From positions 1,702,801 through 1,766,800 of the forward strand of contig NZ_CP098400.1 of NCBI RefSeq assembly GCF_023674465.1: a stretch of 64,000 nucleotides of DNA, read 5' to 3'. Every line of letters starts with the position of its first letter. Position 1 is the first letter of the stretch. This document shows, piece by piece, positions 18,419 through 26,676 of this stretch. The stretch is from Xiashengella succiniciproducens (GTDB lineage Bacteria; Bacteroidota; Bacteroidia; Bacteroidales; Marinilabiliaceae). The position numbers and the translations under genes are program-made. The notes beneath the pieces were generated by a model. It was not told where the DNA came from and did no database searches. It worked only from the letters and a program-made list of their open reading frames with translations.

Positions 18419-19627
18419 CTATAGCTTAAAGAACAGATCCAGCAGTTCCTCTCCCTTTACTTCTCCCAGAGAACCATTTTTAACAGAAAACTCATTAAAA
18501 GTCTCAATGCTATCAGCCTGGAGTCCCTTCTTCATGATCATAAAAGGTACGGCAGCCCTTGTATGTGTACGGAGTCTGCAGGGTGTCGGGTGGTCAGGCA
18601 AAAGCAGTAATGCGTAATCCTCTCCCATTTTCTGAAGGCCCTCATACAAAGGCTTTAGCAGTCTGCGATCAAAATCCTCAATTACCCTTTTCTTCAACAG
18701 AAAATCACCTTCATGACCTGCCTCGTCCATGGCTTCAATATGCAGGAAAACAAAAGGATGCCTTTTCAGTGCATCAAGAGCCGCAGCAGCCTTACCCTCA
18801 TAATTTGTGTCATGCAGGCCTGTAGCCCCTTCCACATGTACCATCTCAAGACCAGCCAGTTTACCGATACCAAAGATAAGATCTACTGCCGATATCACTG
18901 CTCCCGACTCTACACCAAACCTATCCTTAAACGACGGGAAGTCAGGCTTATACCCGGGTGACCAGGGCCAGATTGAGTCAGCACATTTCTTACCCACTGA
19001 CCTTCTCTTAACATTTACGGGGTGATCTTTTAATACATCAACTGAGCGTTTCATAAGTTCGCACAGCAACTGTGCAGTGTCCTCAGCCTCAGCTGAATTG
19101 GCAACAGGAAATAAAGGAAGAGCCTCTTTACCAGGGTGATCATGGGGTGGAGTACACATTATATCAGAATTTCCCCCCTTTATAATTAGAATATGTCTGT
19201 AGCTGGTGCCGGGATAAAATTTAACCCTTTCACTGCCTAGTTTTTCATTTAGAGCAGCAATAAGTTCAGCAGCCTCGGGGCTGCTGATATGTCCCGCAGA
19301 GTGATTTACCAAAATTCCATCCTCAAGGGAAACAAGGTTACAGCGTAGTACAAGATCTTCGCTTTTAATATCAATACCCAGTGAAGCAGCCTCTATCACT
19401 CCCCTGCCCTGGAAATACTTTGCAGGAGGATATCCCAAAATATTCATATTTGCTATCTCACTACCTGGATGAAACTCGGAAGGCACTGTGTGTACCAGAC
19501 CCGTAGCAGCTTTTTTACATATTTCATCCATTACTGGAGTTTTAGCGGCCATGACAGGGGTCATGTCGCCAAGCATATCATCAGGCTCATCAGCCATTCC
19601 GTCGGTCAGGATTACTATAAACTTCAT
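18419..19627 (-). CDS. apgM: archaeal-type phosphoglycerate mutase-like protein, probable homoserine kinase analogue
   Basis: 402 residues of the alkaline phosphatase superfamily, aPGAM branch: metal site VILTDGMADEP at residues 5-15, the nucleophile serine S56 in EFHPGSEIANMNILGY, and metal ligands in HIEAMDEAGHEGD and LLPDHPTPCRLRTHT. By sequence alone it would be named 2,3-bisphosphoglycerate-independent mutase. Gene neighbourhood studies of the family place apgM next to thrA/thrC in Bacteroidota genomes that lack thrB, leading to the proposal that it acts as a homoserine kinase. Here it directly precedes thrC (39 bp), and no thrB is seen in the window, which fits. Function in this organism remains inference. 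Confidence 0.8.
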   Translation of the reverse strand: MKFIVILTDGMADEPDDMLGDMTPVMAAKTPVMDEICKKAATGLVHTVPSEFHPGSEIANMNILGYPPAKYFQGRGVIEAASLGIDIKSEDLVLRCNLVSLEDGILVNHSAGHISSPEAAELIAALNEKLGSERVKFYPGTSYRHILIIKGGNSDIMCTPPHDHPGKEALPLFPVANSAEAEDTAQLLCELMKRSVDVLKDHPVNVKRRSVGKKCADSIWPWSPGYKPDFPSFKDRFGVESGAVISAVDLIFGIGKLAGLEMVHVEGATGLHDTNYEGKAAAALDALKRHPFVFLHIEAMDEAGHEGDFLLKKRVIEDFDRRLLKPLYEGLQKMGEDYALLLLPDHPTPCRLRTHTRAAVPFMIMKKGLQADSIETFNEFSVKNGSLGEVKGEELLDLFFKL

Positions 19628-19871
19628 ATAGGAAATGATTCATTATCAGTACCTGCATCAAAAATCCAAAAGAACAGGCCCCAAGGTTGTGCTTTTAAGA
19701 TTCTCGGCAATACAAAGATTTGATTATAGTCTAATAGGATTATAAACGCAAAACTAACAATTTATAATTAGTATAAAAACCAATGCTTACAGAAGTAACA
19801 AAAGTCAGGCTAATTTTGCTCTGTGGTAACGGCTTTTTATGCTAAATTTAGCTTCAACAAAAAGAAAGAGG

Positions 19872-22800
19872 ATGGCAGGATTACATATTTACCGGGCTTC
19901 GGCAGGATCAGGAAAGACATTCAGGCTTGCACAAGAGTACCTGAAGCTACTATTCAGGGATCCCTTCAAATACAGGCATATTCTTGCCGTGACTTTTACA
20001 AACAAGGCGACCGGTGAGATGCGTGACCGCATTCTGAAGTCACTAAGCGAATTGGCCGATCCTGACTGCAAGAATCCTGAACATCTAAAGGACTTGACTG
20101 ACTATACCGGAATGAGCGAATCTCAGGTCCGCCGCAAAGCGGACCTGCTTCTTGGCATGCTCCTTCACGACTATTCCCGTTTTAGTATAAGCACAATTGA
20201 CAGTTTTTTCCAGAAGGTAACCCGTTCATTTGCCTATGAAATGGGGCTTCCGTCCGGTTTTAGAGTTGAACTAAAGCCTGAGTATATAATGAACCAGGCA
20301 ATTGACCAGCTAATTATGGAAATGAACCGGCCTGAGTACAGAGAGACGAAGGAATGGCTGCTCAACTTTGCCCGCGAGAATATGGAGGAGCGCAGCAAAT
20401 GGAATATAGCCGGTGAGATACAAAGCATCAGCAAGGAGATATTCAACGAGCAATATCAGGCAAATGCAAGGACACTTAATAGCCAGATCCGGGATAAGAA
20501 TCACCTGAGTAAGTACAAGCAGACTCTCAGGCAGATTATAAAGGATACTGATACCCAACTGGAGGAAGTGGGAAGGAAAGGGCTTGAGATAATAGCCCGC
20601 TACAACCTGGATATCAACAAGGACTTTAAGGGGCTTAGCAGGACCAAAGTCAAGGTATTTCAAAATTTGGCGCGCCTTGAGAAGCATATGGAAATCGGTA
20701 AAATAGAGACACTGCTTGAGGATATAGATAACTGGAAAAGAAAGGATAACAGCCGGGAAATTAATACAGCAATTGAAGCCGCATACAACAGTGGGCTCAA
20801 AGACTTGCTTACCAGGGCTGCAGAACTGATAAAATCAAGAAGAAGGGACTATTTCACAGCAAAAGAGATAGAAAGGGAACTAAATTCACTTGGACTGGTT
20901 CAGGATGTCTACGAGAAGATGAATGAGATATGCCGGACGCGAAATCTCTTTATCCTTGCTGGTACCAACCACCTGTTGTCGGGGATTATTGACAACAACG
21001 ACACCCCCTTTATTTACGAGAAGACCGGTACACGGTATGATAACTATATGATCGATGAATTTCAGGACACATCATTTCTGCAGTACCACAACTTCTACCC
21101 TCTTATAAAGGACTCACTGGCAGCAGGAAATGACTGTCTGGTTGTAGGAGACGTTAAGCAGTCAATATACAGGTGGAGAAACTCAGACTGGAGCCTTCTG
21201 GCAGAGGCTGTAGAACGGGACTACAGGACCTACGGTGTAGAATCAATGACACTGGATACCAACTGGCGAAGTAGTGCGGGGGTAATAAATTTCAACAACA
21301 ACTTCTTCAGCTATGCAGCAGAAGCCTTGCAGGGTAAGCTGAATGGGGAGATTCCAGGTGACCTTATTGAAGATGAAGAAGTTCGCCCCTACCAGACAAG
21401 AATTAGCAGGGCCTTTGCAGATGTTTGCCAGCTTGCCTCCCCCAGAGGCAAAGCACTTAAAGGAGAGGTTTACATCAAAGCCCTTGATACAAACGAAAAA
21501 GATAATTACAAGGATACAGCCTTAAAGCAAACAGTAGAGAGAATTGAGCAATTGCTTGCCCAGGGTTATGAAGCCTCAGAAATTGCTGTATTGGTTCGCC
21601 GAAATGAAGAAGGTGCAGATGTATCTGAGGCCTTACTTTCAGGCAAATATCACTCTGAAGGAAAAGCCCTTGAAGTCATAAGTAACGACTCCCTCCTTCT
21701 GGGTAAGTCAGAAGCCATCAGGCTTCTGATAGGGCAACTGAAACTAATCAGTAGTCCAGATGACCCTGTTTCAGAGTCCTTCGTAAGACTGTACCTTTTG
21801 CGAAACGCAGCTGACAAAAAACAAAGCAGCGGAATTGAGAATATCTCAGAACATATGTTGGGTAGTGCTGAGGAACAGTTGTGGCAGGACTACAAGGAAA
21901 ACCTGTTTACCCTCCGCGAAAAACCTGTATATGAGCTAGTAGAAAGGTTGACCGAATTGCTTCCAGAAGAACTCAGGATTAGGGATTCTGTTTATTTACA
22001 AACCTTTATGAGTATCTGTCTGGACTTTATTAACCAGGAAAGTCCTGACCTAAACAAGTTTCTTGACTATTGGGAAATGAATGGTGCAGGCACCTCATTG
22101 TCCGTGCCAGACAACCGTAATGCAATACGCGTTATGACAATACACAAGTCCAAGGGACTTGAGTTTAGGGCTGTAATCATACCCTTTGCCAACTGGAAAT
22201 TCTTTGAAGCAAGGAAAGCAGGACTTATCTGGGTAAGTCCGGATAAGGAACCCTTCAACGGACTTGCACTGGTTCCCATCAAAGTCAAAAAAGACCTTGC
22301 AAACACCTACTTTGCGAAGCATTATTTCAACGAACTGCTTCAATACTATGTTGACAATCTCAATCTAGCCTATGTTGCCTTTACACGTGCTAAACAAAGC
22401 CTTAACATAATCTGCCAGATTGACAGCAGCAAAGACAAAGATAAGTCAGATGGATATGGTGATATTGGTGAGTTGCTGTACAAATTCATTCAAAATGCCG
22501 GAGACAGCTTTGATTCCTCTTTACTGACATTCCACAGCATTAGCGAAGCCGAATTGATCCCTGAATCAGTTTCCAAGACGAAAAAATACAGCAAGGCAAA
22601 TCGTGAGTATATCCAGACTGAAAGCAGGACTGTCCAACTAGAGTCCTGGGAGGACAGGACACTGATACACCTTGAGAGTGAGAACTTCTTTGACAATGAA
22701 GACAGTTCCCTGCTACGCGGCAGGGTGATACACGCAATTTTTGAGAATATCCGGGAAAAGAATGATGTGGACAGGGCAATCCGCAGATTGGTATTTGAAG

Positions 22801-23132
22801 GAATGATAGGAGAAGAAGAGAAAGCGCTTTACAAAGACAGTATTGCAGAATGGCTCTCCCATCCGACGGTTACCCACTGGTTTGATGGTAGCTATGAAGT
22901 TAAAACTGAAGCATCAATACTCTTTAAGACCGAGAAACGACCCGACCGTATAATGATAAAAGGAGATAAAGTGGTGGTAGTTGACTACAAATTCGGTCGT
23001 AGTATGAATCCTGCCCACTTCAGGCAGGTAGAGCAATATATGAGGCTTATCAGGCAAATGGGCTACAAGAATGTTGAAGGTTACCTTTGGTATGCCGGAA
23101 TGGGCAATATAAGAAAGGTGGAGCTGAGCTAG
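19872..23132 (+). CDS. UvrD/RecB-type helicase-nuclease (AddA-like)
   Basis: About 1086 residues from the ATG at 19872; an in-frame ATG at 19839 would add 11 residues (MLNLASTKRKR) but homologues usually begin just before the IYRASAGSGKT motif. Superfamily 1 helicase: Walker A ASAGSGKT at residues 9-16, Walker B MIDEFQDTSFLQ, VGDVKQSIYRWRNSD, NWRSS, and IHKSKGLEF. The C-terminal RecB-type nuclease shows RGRVIHAIFENI, VVVVDYKFGR and QVEQYM (D-x-K and Q-x3-Y). This fits the AddA subunit of an AddAB double-strand-break repair enzyme. No AddB-like gene is beside it; the next gene is a cupin. Acts on DNA ends in recombination repair. Confidence 0.88.
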   Translation: MAGLHIYRASAGSGKTFRLAQEYLKLLFRDPFKYRHILAVTFTNKATGEMRDRILKSLSELADPDCKNPEHLKDLTDYTGMSESQVRRKADLLLGMLLHDYSRFSISTIDSFFQKVTRSFAYEMGLPSGFRVELKPEYIMNQAIDQLIMEMNRPEYRETKEWLLNFARENMEERSKWNIAGEIQSISKEIFNEQYQANARTLNSQIRDKNHLSKYKQTLRQIIKDTDTQLEEVGRKGLEIIARYNLDINKDFKGLSRTKVKVFQNLARLEKHMEIGKIETLLEDIDNWKRKDNSREINTAIEAAYNSGLKDLLTRAAELIKSRRRDYFTAKEIERELNSLGLVQDVYEKMNEICRTRNLFILAGTNHLLSGIIDNNDTPFIYEKTGTRYDNYMIDEFQDTSFLQYHNFYPLIKDSLAAGNDCLVVGDVKQSIYRWRNSDWSLLAEAVERDYRTYGVESMTLDTNWRSSAGVINFNNNFFSYAAEALQGKLNGEIPGDLIEDEEVRPYQTRISRAFADVCQLASPRGKALKGEVYIKALDTNEKDNYKDTALKQTVERIEQLLAQGYEASEIAVLVRRNEEGADVSEALLSGKYHSEGKALEVISNDSLLLGKSEAIRLLIGQLKLISSPDDPVSESFVRLYLLRNAADKKQSSGIENISEHMLGSAEEQLWQDYKENLFTLREKPVYELVERLTELLPEELRIRDSVYLQTFMSICLDFINQESPDLNKFLDYWEMNGAGTSLSVPDNRNAIRVMTIHKSKGLEFRAVIIPFANWKFFEARKAGLIWVSPDKEPFNGLALVPIKVKKDLANTYFAKHYFNELLQYYVDNLNLAYVAFTRAKQSLNIICQIDSSKDKDKSDGYGDIGELLYKFIQNAGDSFDSSLLTFHSISEAELIPESVSKTKKYSKANREYIQTESRTVQLESWEDRTLIHLESENFFDNEDSSLLRGRVIHAIFENIREKNDVDRAIRRLVFEGMIGEEEKALYKDSIAEWLSHPTVTHWFDGSYEVKTEASILFKTEKRPDRIMIKGDKVVVVDYKFGRSMNPAHFRQVEQYMRLIRQMGYKNVEGYLWYAGMGNIRKVELS

Positions 23133-23234
23133 AACATATGCTGTAAAACAGACAGGTGAACAAACAGCAATATCTCCTGTTTTGAAGAAAAGGGGCACAG
23201 TAGCGGCCCACAGTAAACTAAAAAACTATTAGTT

Positions 23235-23558
23235 ATGGCAACAGAAAGCGCAAAGATCATCGCCTTCAGGGATAGTATTCAATATGTAAATGACAGCATT
23301 GTAAGTCAGCAGATAATCAAGAACTCCTCAGGCAACGTAACACTTTTTGCCTTTGACAAGGATCAACAACTCAGTGAGCATTCAGCTCCCTTTGATGCAC
23401 TTGTCCAGGTACTTGACGGAACTACTGAGATTAGAATCGCAGGTAAGCCCTATTCGCTAAAGTCCGGAGAAGCAATTATCCTGCCGGCAAATGTGCCTCA
23501 TGCAGTATATGCATCAGAACGCTTTATGATGCTGCTTACAATGATAAAGGGACAATAA
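23235..23558 (+). CDS. small cupin-domain protein
   Basis: 107 residues, a single cupin barrel: SEHSAPFDALVQVLDGTTEI (first motif, with H and D but a non-standard metal-ligand set) and LKSGEAIILPANVPHAVYA (second motif with PxxxPH). Such single-domain cupins are common in anaerobes and of unknown substrate. It stands 102 bp after the helicase gene, is not obviously linked to it, and is followed by a bidirectional terminator at 23661-23690. Confidence 0.85.
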   Translation: MATESAKIIAFRDSIQYVNDSIVSQQIIKNSSGNVTLFAFDKDQQLSEHSAPFDALVQVLDGTTEIRIAGKPYSLKSGEAIILPANVPHAVYASERFMMLLTMIKGQ

Positions 23559-23660
23559 GCTTGTTGGCAGCAAAGTGTACAGTTTTATTAAGGTGTAAGC
23601 AAAGCAAGCTTTCGGAAATACAAAATACCTGAATATAAATACCTTTGTACCATATAAATA

Positions 23661-23690
23661 AAAATGCAGCTCCTTGCAGCTGCATTTTTT
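23661..23690. terminator. bidirectional terminator between cupin gene and pyrI
   Basis: 11-bp stem AAAATGCAGCT (23661-23671) / AGCTGCATTTT (23678-23688), loop CCTTGC, T run after. Confidence 0.85.
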
Positions 23691-23719
23691 GCTTCAAATA
23701 GGAAAATAAAGCCCTCTCT

Positions 23720-24178
23720 TTATACCATTCTCAACTCATCACGAGTTGTTATTTTCTCACAGTAGTGGCATTCCAGAGCCAGTTCTTCCTTATCCATTAC
23801 CCTGAAGCGGGTTTGCACAGACTCATGGTTACAAATACATTTAGGATTAAAGCACTTCACGATGCCCACAATTTCGTCAGGTATGGTAACATGCTTTTTC
23901 TCTACCACCTCGTAATCTTTGATAATATTAAGATGAGCATTTGGGGCAACAAGAGATATCTTATTGATCTCATCAGGTTCAAAAAATTTGTCAGCCACCT
24001 TAATAATAGCCTTCTTGCCATATTTCTTACTGTCGAGGTTAGCCCCGAAAGTAATCTGATTTGGAATCCTGTCGAGTCCCAGTATGGTTATTACATCAAA
24101 AAGTGAAGCTGCCGGAATATGGTCTATTACAGTTCCGCTTTCTATTGCGCTTACCTGAAGTTGTTTCTTATTTGACAT
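23720..24178 (-). CDS. pyrI: aspartate carbamoyltransferase regulatory chain
   Basis: 152 residues from the ATG at 24178 (an in-frame TTG at 24208 would add ten residues not found in the family and would nearly abut pyrB). Allosteric nucleotide-binding domain: VSAIESGTVIDHIPA, TFGANLDSKKYGKKAIIKV, then the C-terminal zinc domain with CFNPKCICN and CHYC giving the four zinc cysteines. It binds PyrB and confers CTP/ATP control. 34 bp downstream of pyrB in the same operon. Cytosol. Confidence 0.95.
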   Translation of the reverse strand: MSNKKQLQVSAIESGTVIDHIPAASLFDVITILGLDRIPNQITFGANLDSKKYGKKAIIKVADKFFEPDEINKISLVAPNAHLNIIKDYEVVEKKHVTIPDEIVGIVKCFNPKCICNHESVQTRFRVMDKEELALECHYCEKITTRDELRMV

Positions 24179-24212
24179 AGCATGTGATTTTTGGAAAATT
24201 GGACACAAAAGC

Positions 24213-25118
24213 TTATTTCAGGCCCATAATGGACGCGATAATTGCCATACGGGTATATACCCCGTTTTCAGCCTGTTTGAAGTAATAAGCCTTGGTATTA
24301 GCATCAACATCATCTGCAATTTCATTAACCCTTGGCAGCGGATGCAATACCTTAAGGTTGTCTTTCGTATTATCGAGCATTGAGTTGCGCAGCACATAGG
24401 TGTTCTTGACCCTCTCATACTCCATCGGGTCAGAGAAGCGTTCCTTCTGAACCCTGGTCATATAGAGGATATCTGCTGTTTCCAGATTGCTAATATCACT
24501 TTGCTCATAATACTTAATACCCTTTTGCTGGCAGAAGCGCAGATACTCCTTTGGCATAGACATTTCCTTTGGGGCCACGAAGTAGAAAGTAGGATTAAAA
24601 TGCGACATTGCCATCAGTAGGGAGTGAACCGTACGGCCGTACTTAAGGTCACCAACCATAAAGATTGTCAGATTTTCCAAAGTCCCCTGTGTTTTCTTGA
24701 TAGAATACAGGTCAAGCAGAGTCTGTGTAGGATGCTGGTTGGCACCGTCACCGGCATTTATAACCGGTACTCTGGATTGTTCTGAAGCATAGCGGGCACT
24801 ACCTTCAAGGGGATGTCTCATAACAATAAGGTCAGCATAGTTGCTGACCATTTTAATAGTATCCTTTAGAGTTTCACCCTTTGTAGTAGAAGAAGAAGCA
24901 GAATCAGAAAATCCGATAACCCTTGCACCAAGGCGGTTGATAGCAGTTTCAAAACTTAGTCTGGTGCGGGTCGAAGGCTCAAAGAAGAGAGTGGCCACCA
25001 CTTTGTCCGTCATCAGGGGCTGATTGGGATTGGCTTCGAAATCAGCAGCAAGTTCAAGGATTCTTAAGATCTCCTCCCTGGAATAATCGGTAATAGAGAT
25101 TAAGCTTCTATTTTTCAT
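24213..25118 (-). CDS. pyrB: aspartate carbamoyltransferase catalytic chain
   Basis: 301 residues. Makes carbamoyl-aspartate from carbamoyl phosphate and aspartate. Carbamoyl-phosphate loop [15 protein letters not shown] with S49-T50-R51-T52-R53; [13 protein letters not shown] gives the loop from the neighbouring subunit; [18 protein letters not shown]; and the aspartate-binding [10 protein letters not shown]. Followed by pyrI. CAAAAATA at 25161-25168 reads as a -7 element TATTTTTG on the minus strand, 43 bp upstream; no spaced TTTG was found. Confidence 0.97.
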   Translation of the reverse strand: MKNRSLISITDYSREEILRILELAADFEANPNQPLMTDKVVATLFFEPSTRTRLSFETAINRLGARVIGFSDSASSSTTKGETLKDTIKMVSNYADLIVMRHPLEGSARYASEQSRVPVINAGDGANQHPTQTLLDLYSIKKTQGTLENLTIFMVGDLKYGRTVHSLLMAMSHFNPTFYFVAPKEMSMPKEYLRFCQQKGIKYYEQSDISNLETADILYMTRVQKERFSDPMEYERVKNTYVLRNSMLDNTKDNLKVLHPLPRVNEIADDVDANTKAYYFKQAENGVYTRMAIIASIMGLK

Positions 25119-25217
25119 TTGTTTTATATCAAAAGTATGAAATCTTACCTTATTTTAAGGCAAAAATAGCTGTTTTTTTGTAGTACTTTTACACACATAA
25201 GACAATAAATCCGGTAT

Positions 25218-25245
25218 TGTCAGGGAGCGACAGGGCTCCCTGACA
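25218..25245 (+). promoter_or_regulatory. GC-rich hairpin in leader of M18 peptidase gene
   Basis: Perfect 11-bp stem TGTCAGGGAGC (25218-25228) / GCTCCCTGACA (25235-25245), loop GACAGG, extended further by A/T pairs with one bulge. No T run follows, so it is not an ordinary terminator; it ends 28 bp before the ATG. Confidence 0.55.
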
Positions 25246-25273
25246 AATATTCCGGCAAAACTATTAAGGTGAT

Positions 25274-26575
25274 ATGACAGAAGCATACAAAACAGCAGAA
25301 TCGCTGATTGAATTTATTCACAAGAGCAGCAGTACCTTCCATGCCGTATCAACGATGGCAGAAAGGCTGAAATCAGCAGGATATGTGGAATTGGATCTAA
25401 GGGATAAGTGGAAGATTGAAAAGGGTGGTAACTATTTTGTCACACGAAATGGAACTGCTGTTTTTGCTTTTTCAGTTGGATTGGGTGATCCTGCACAGGA
25501 TGGATTCAGAATTGTTGCAGCTCACAGTGACTCTCCCACTTTCAGGATTAAACCTGAGCCAGAAATTTTAACTGACAACTATTTTGTAAAGCTCAACACG
25601 GAAGTATATGGTGGTCCGATACTAATGACCTGGCTTGACAGACCACTTTCAATTGCTGGAAGAATCAGCCTGCGTAGTAAAAACCCACTCTGGCCTGACA
25701 ACAGACTGCTGGACTTCCGTCGCCCGTTAGTTATTATTCCTTCGCTTGCAATCCACTTCAATAGAAGTGTAAATGACGGTGTGGAACTCAACCGTCAGAA
25801 GGACATGCTGCCACTTCTCGGAATTGGAAGAGAAGGCGGACTGGGAGTCGGAATGCTGAAGGAAATGATTGCAAGTGAGCTTAGTGTTGATGTATCAGAT
25901 ATCCTGGATTATGATCTGACCCTATATGAGTACAATAAGGGTTGCCTGATGGGCAGCAGGCAGGAGTTTATCTCCTCGCCCAAGCTTGACAATCTTGCAA
26001 TGGCACATGCAGCCCTGGAAGGCCTGTTAAGCAGCAAGGCAGCTAAGGCAACCAGGATGATTGCTATTTTCGACAATGAGGAAGTTGGTAGCCTGACTAA
26101 GCAAGGTGCCGATTCTCCCCTTTTCAGGCATATCATAGAAAGGATTCTTATAATACTGGGACTTGACAATGAGGGTATACAGCGAAGTATCTATTCATCA
26201 TTTATGGTTTCAGCTGATATGGCACACAGTGTTCACCCCAACTATGTCGAAAAGCAAGACCCAGTGTTGCATCCAAAGCTCAACAAGGGACCTGTTATCA
26301 AGATTACTGCAAATCAGAAATACACAAGTGATTCGGACAGTATCGCTGTCTTTGAGCAGATTTGCAAGCAAGCAGACGTTCCCTACCAGAAATTTGTCAA
26401 CCGTTCCGACATTGCAGGTGGCTCTACCCTGGGTAATATAAGCACCGGACAGATTGATATCAGATGTGTTGACGTCGGTAATCCAATGCTGGCTATGCAC
26501 TCGGTCAGGGAACTGGCAGGAACCGAAGACCAGGCATGGATGATAAAGGCATTGAAGACCTTTATGGAACTATAA
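25274..26575 (+). CDS. M18 family aminopeptidase
   Basis: 433 residues. Dinuclear zinc aminopeptidase of the aspartyl-aminopeptidase family (M18). Visible metal/catalytic segments: VAAHSDSPTFRIKP (His and Asp region near 80), IFDNEEVGSLTKQGADS (Glu-Glu, near 270), SADMAHSVHPNY (Asp) and SGNxxx-like SDSIAVFEQICKQADVPYQKF, with the C-terminal His region SVRELAGTEDQAWM. Cytosolic; removes N-terminal residues from peptides. Divergent from pyrBI with a structured leader. Confidence 0.92.
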   Translation: MTEAYKTAESLIEFIHKSSSTFHAVSTMAERLKSAGYVELDLRDKWKIEKGGNYFVTRNGTAVFAFSVGLGDPAQDGFRIVAAHSDSPTFRIKPEPEILTDNYFVKLNTEVYGGPILMTWLDRPLSIAGRISLRSKNPLWPDNRLLDFRRPLVIIPSLAIHFNRSVNDGVELNRQKDMLPLLGIGREGGLGVGMLKEMIASELSVDVSDILDYDLTLYEYNKGCLMGSRQEFISSPKLDNLAMAHAALEGLLSSKAAKATRMIAIFDNEEVGSLTKQGADSPLFRHIIERILIILGLDNEGIQRSIYSSFMVSADMAHSVHPNYVEKQDPVLHPKLNKGPVIKITANQKYTSDSDSIAVFEQICKQADVPYQKFVNRSDIAGGSTLGNISTGQIDIRCVDVGNPMLAMHSVRELAGTEDQAWMIKALKTFMEL

Positions 26576-26591
26576 AGATTTCATTCAAAAC

Positions 26592-26626
26592 AGAGGGCTC
26601 AAGTCTTACAAGACATGAGCCCTTTC
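26592..26626 (+). terminator. probable terminator after M18 peptidase
   Basis: AGGGCTCA-A-GTCT (from 26594) pairs with AGAC-A-TGAGCCCT (to 26623); followed by TTTCTCGTT, a weak T run. Confidence 0.6.
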
Positions 26627-26676
26627 TCGTTATCTCCGGCCGGCAAATCCTGTCTGAGCAGTACTAAGCAACGCTC

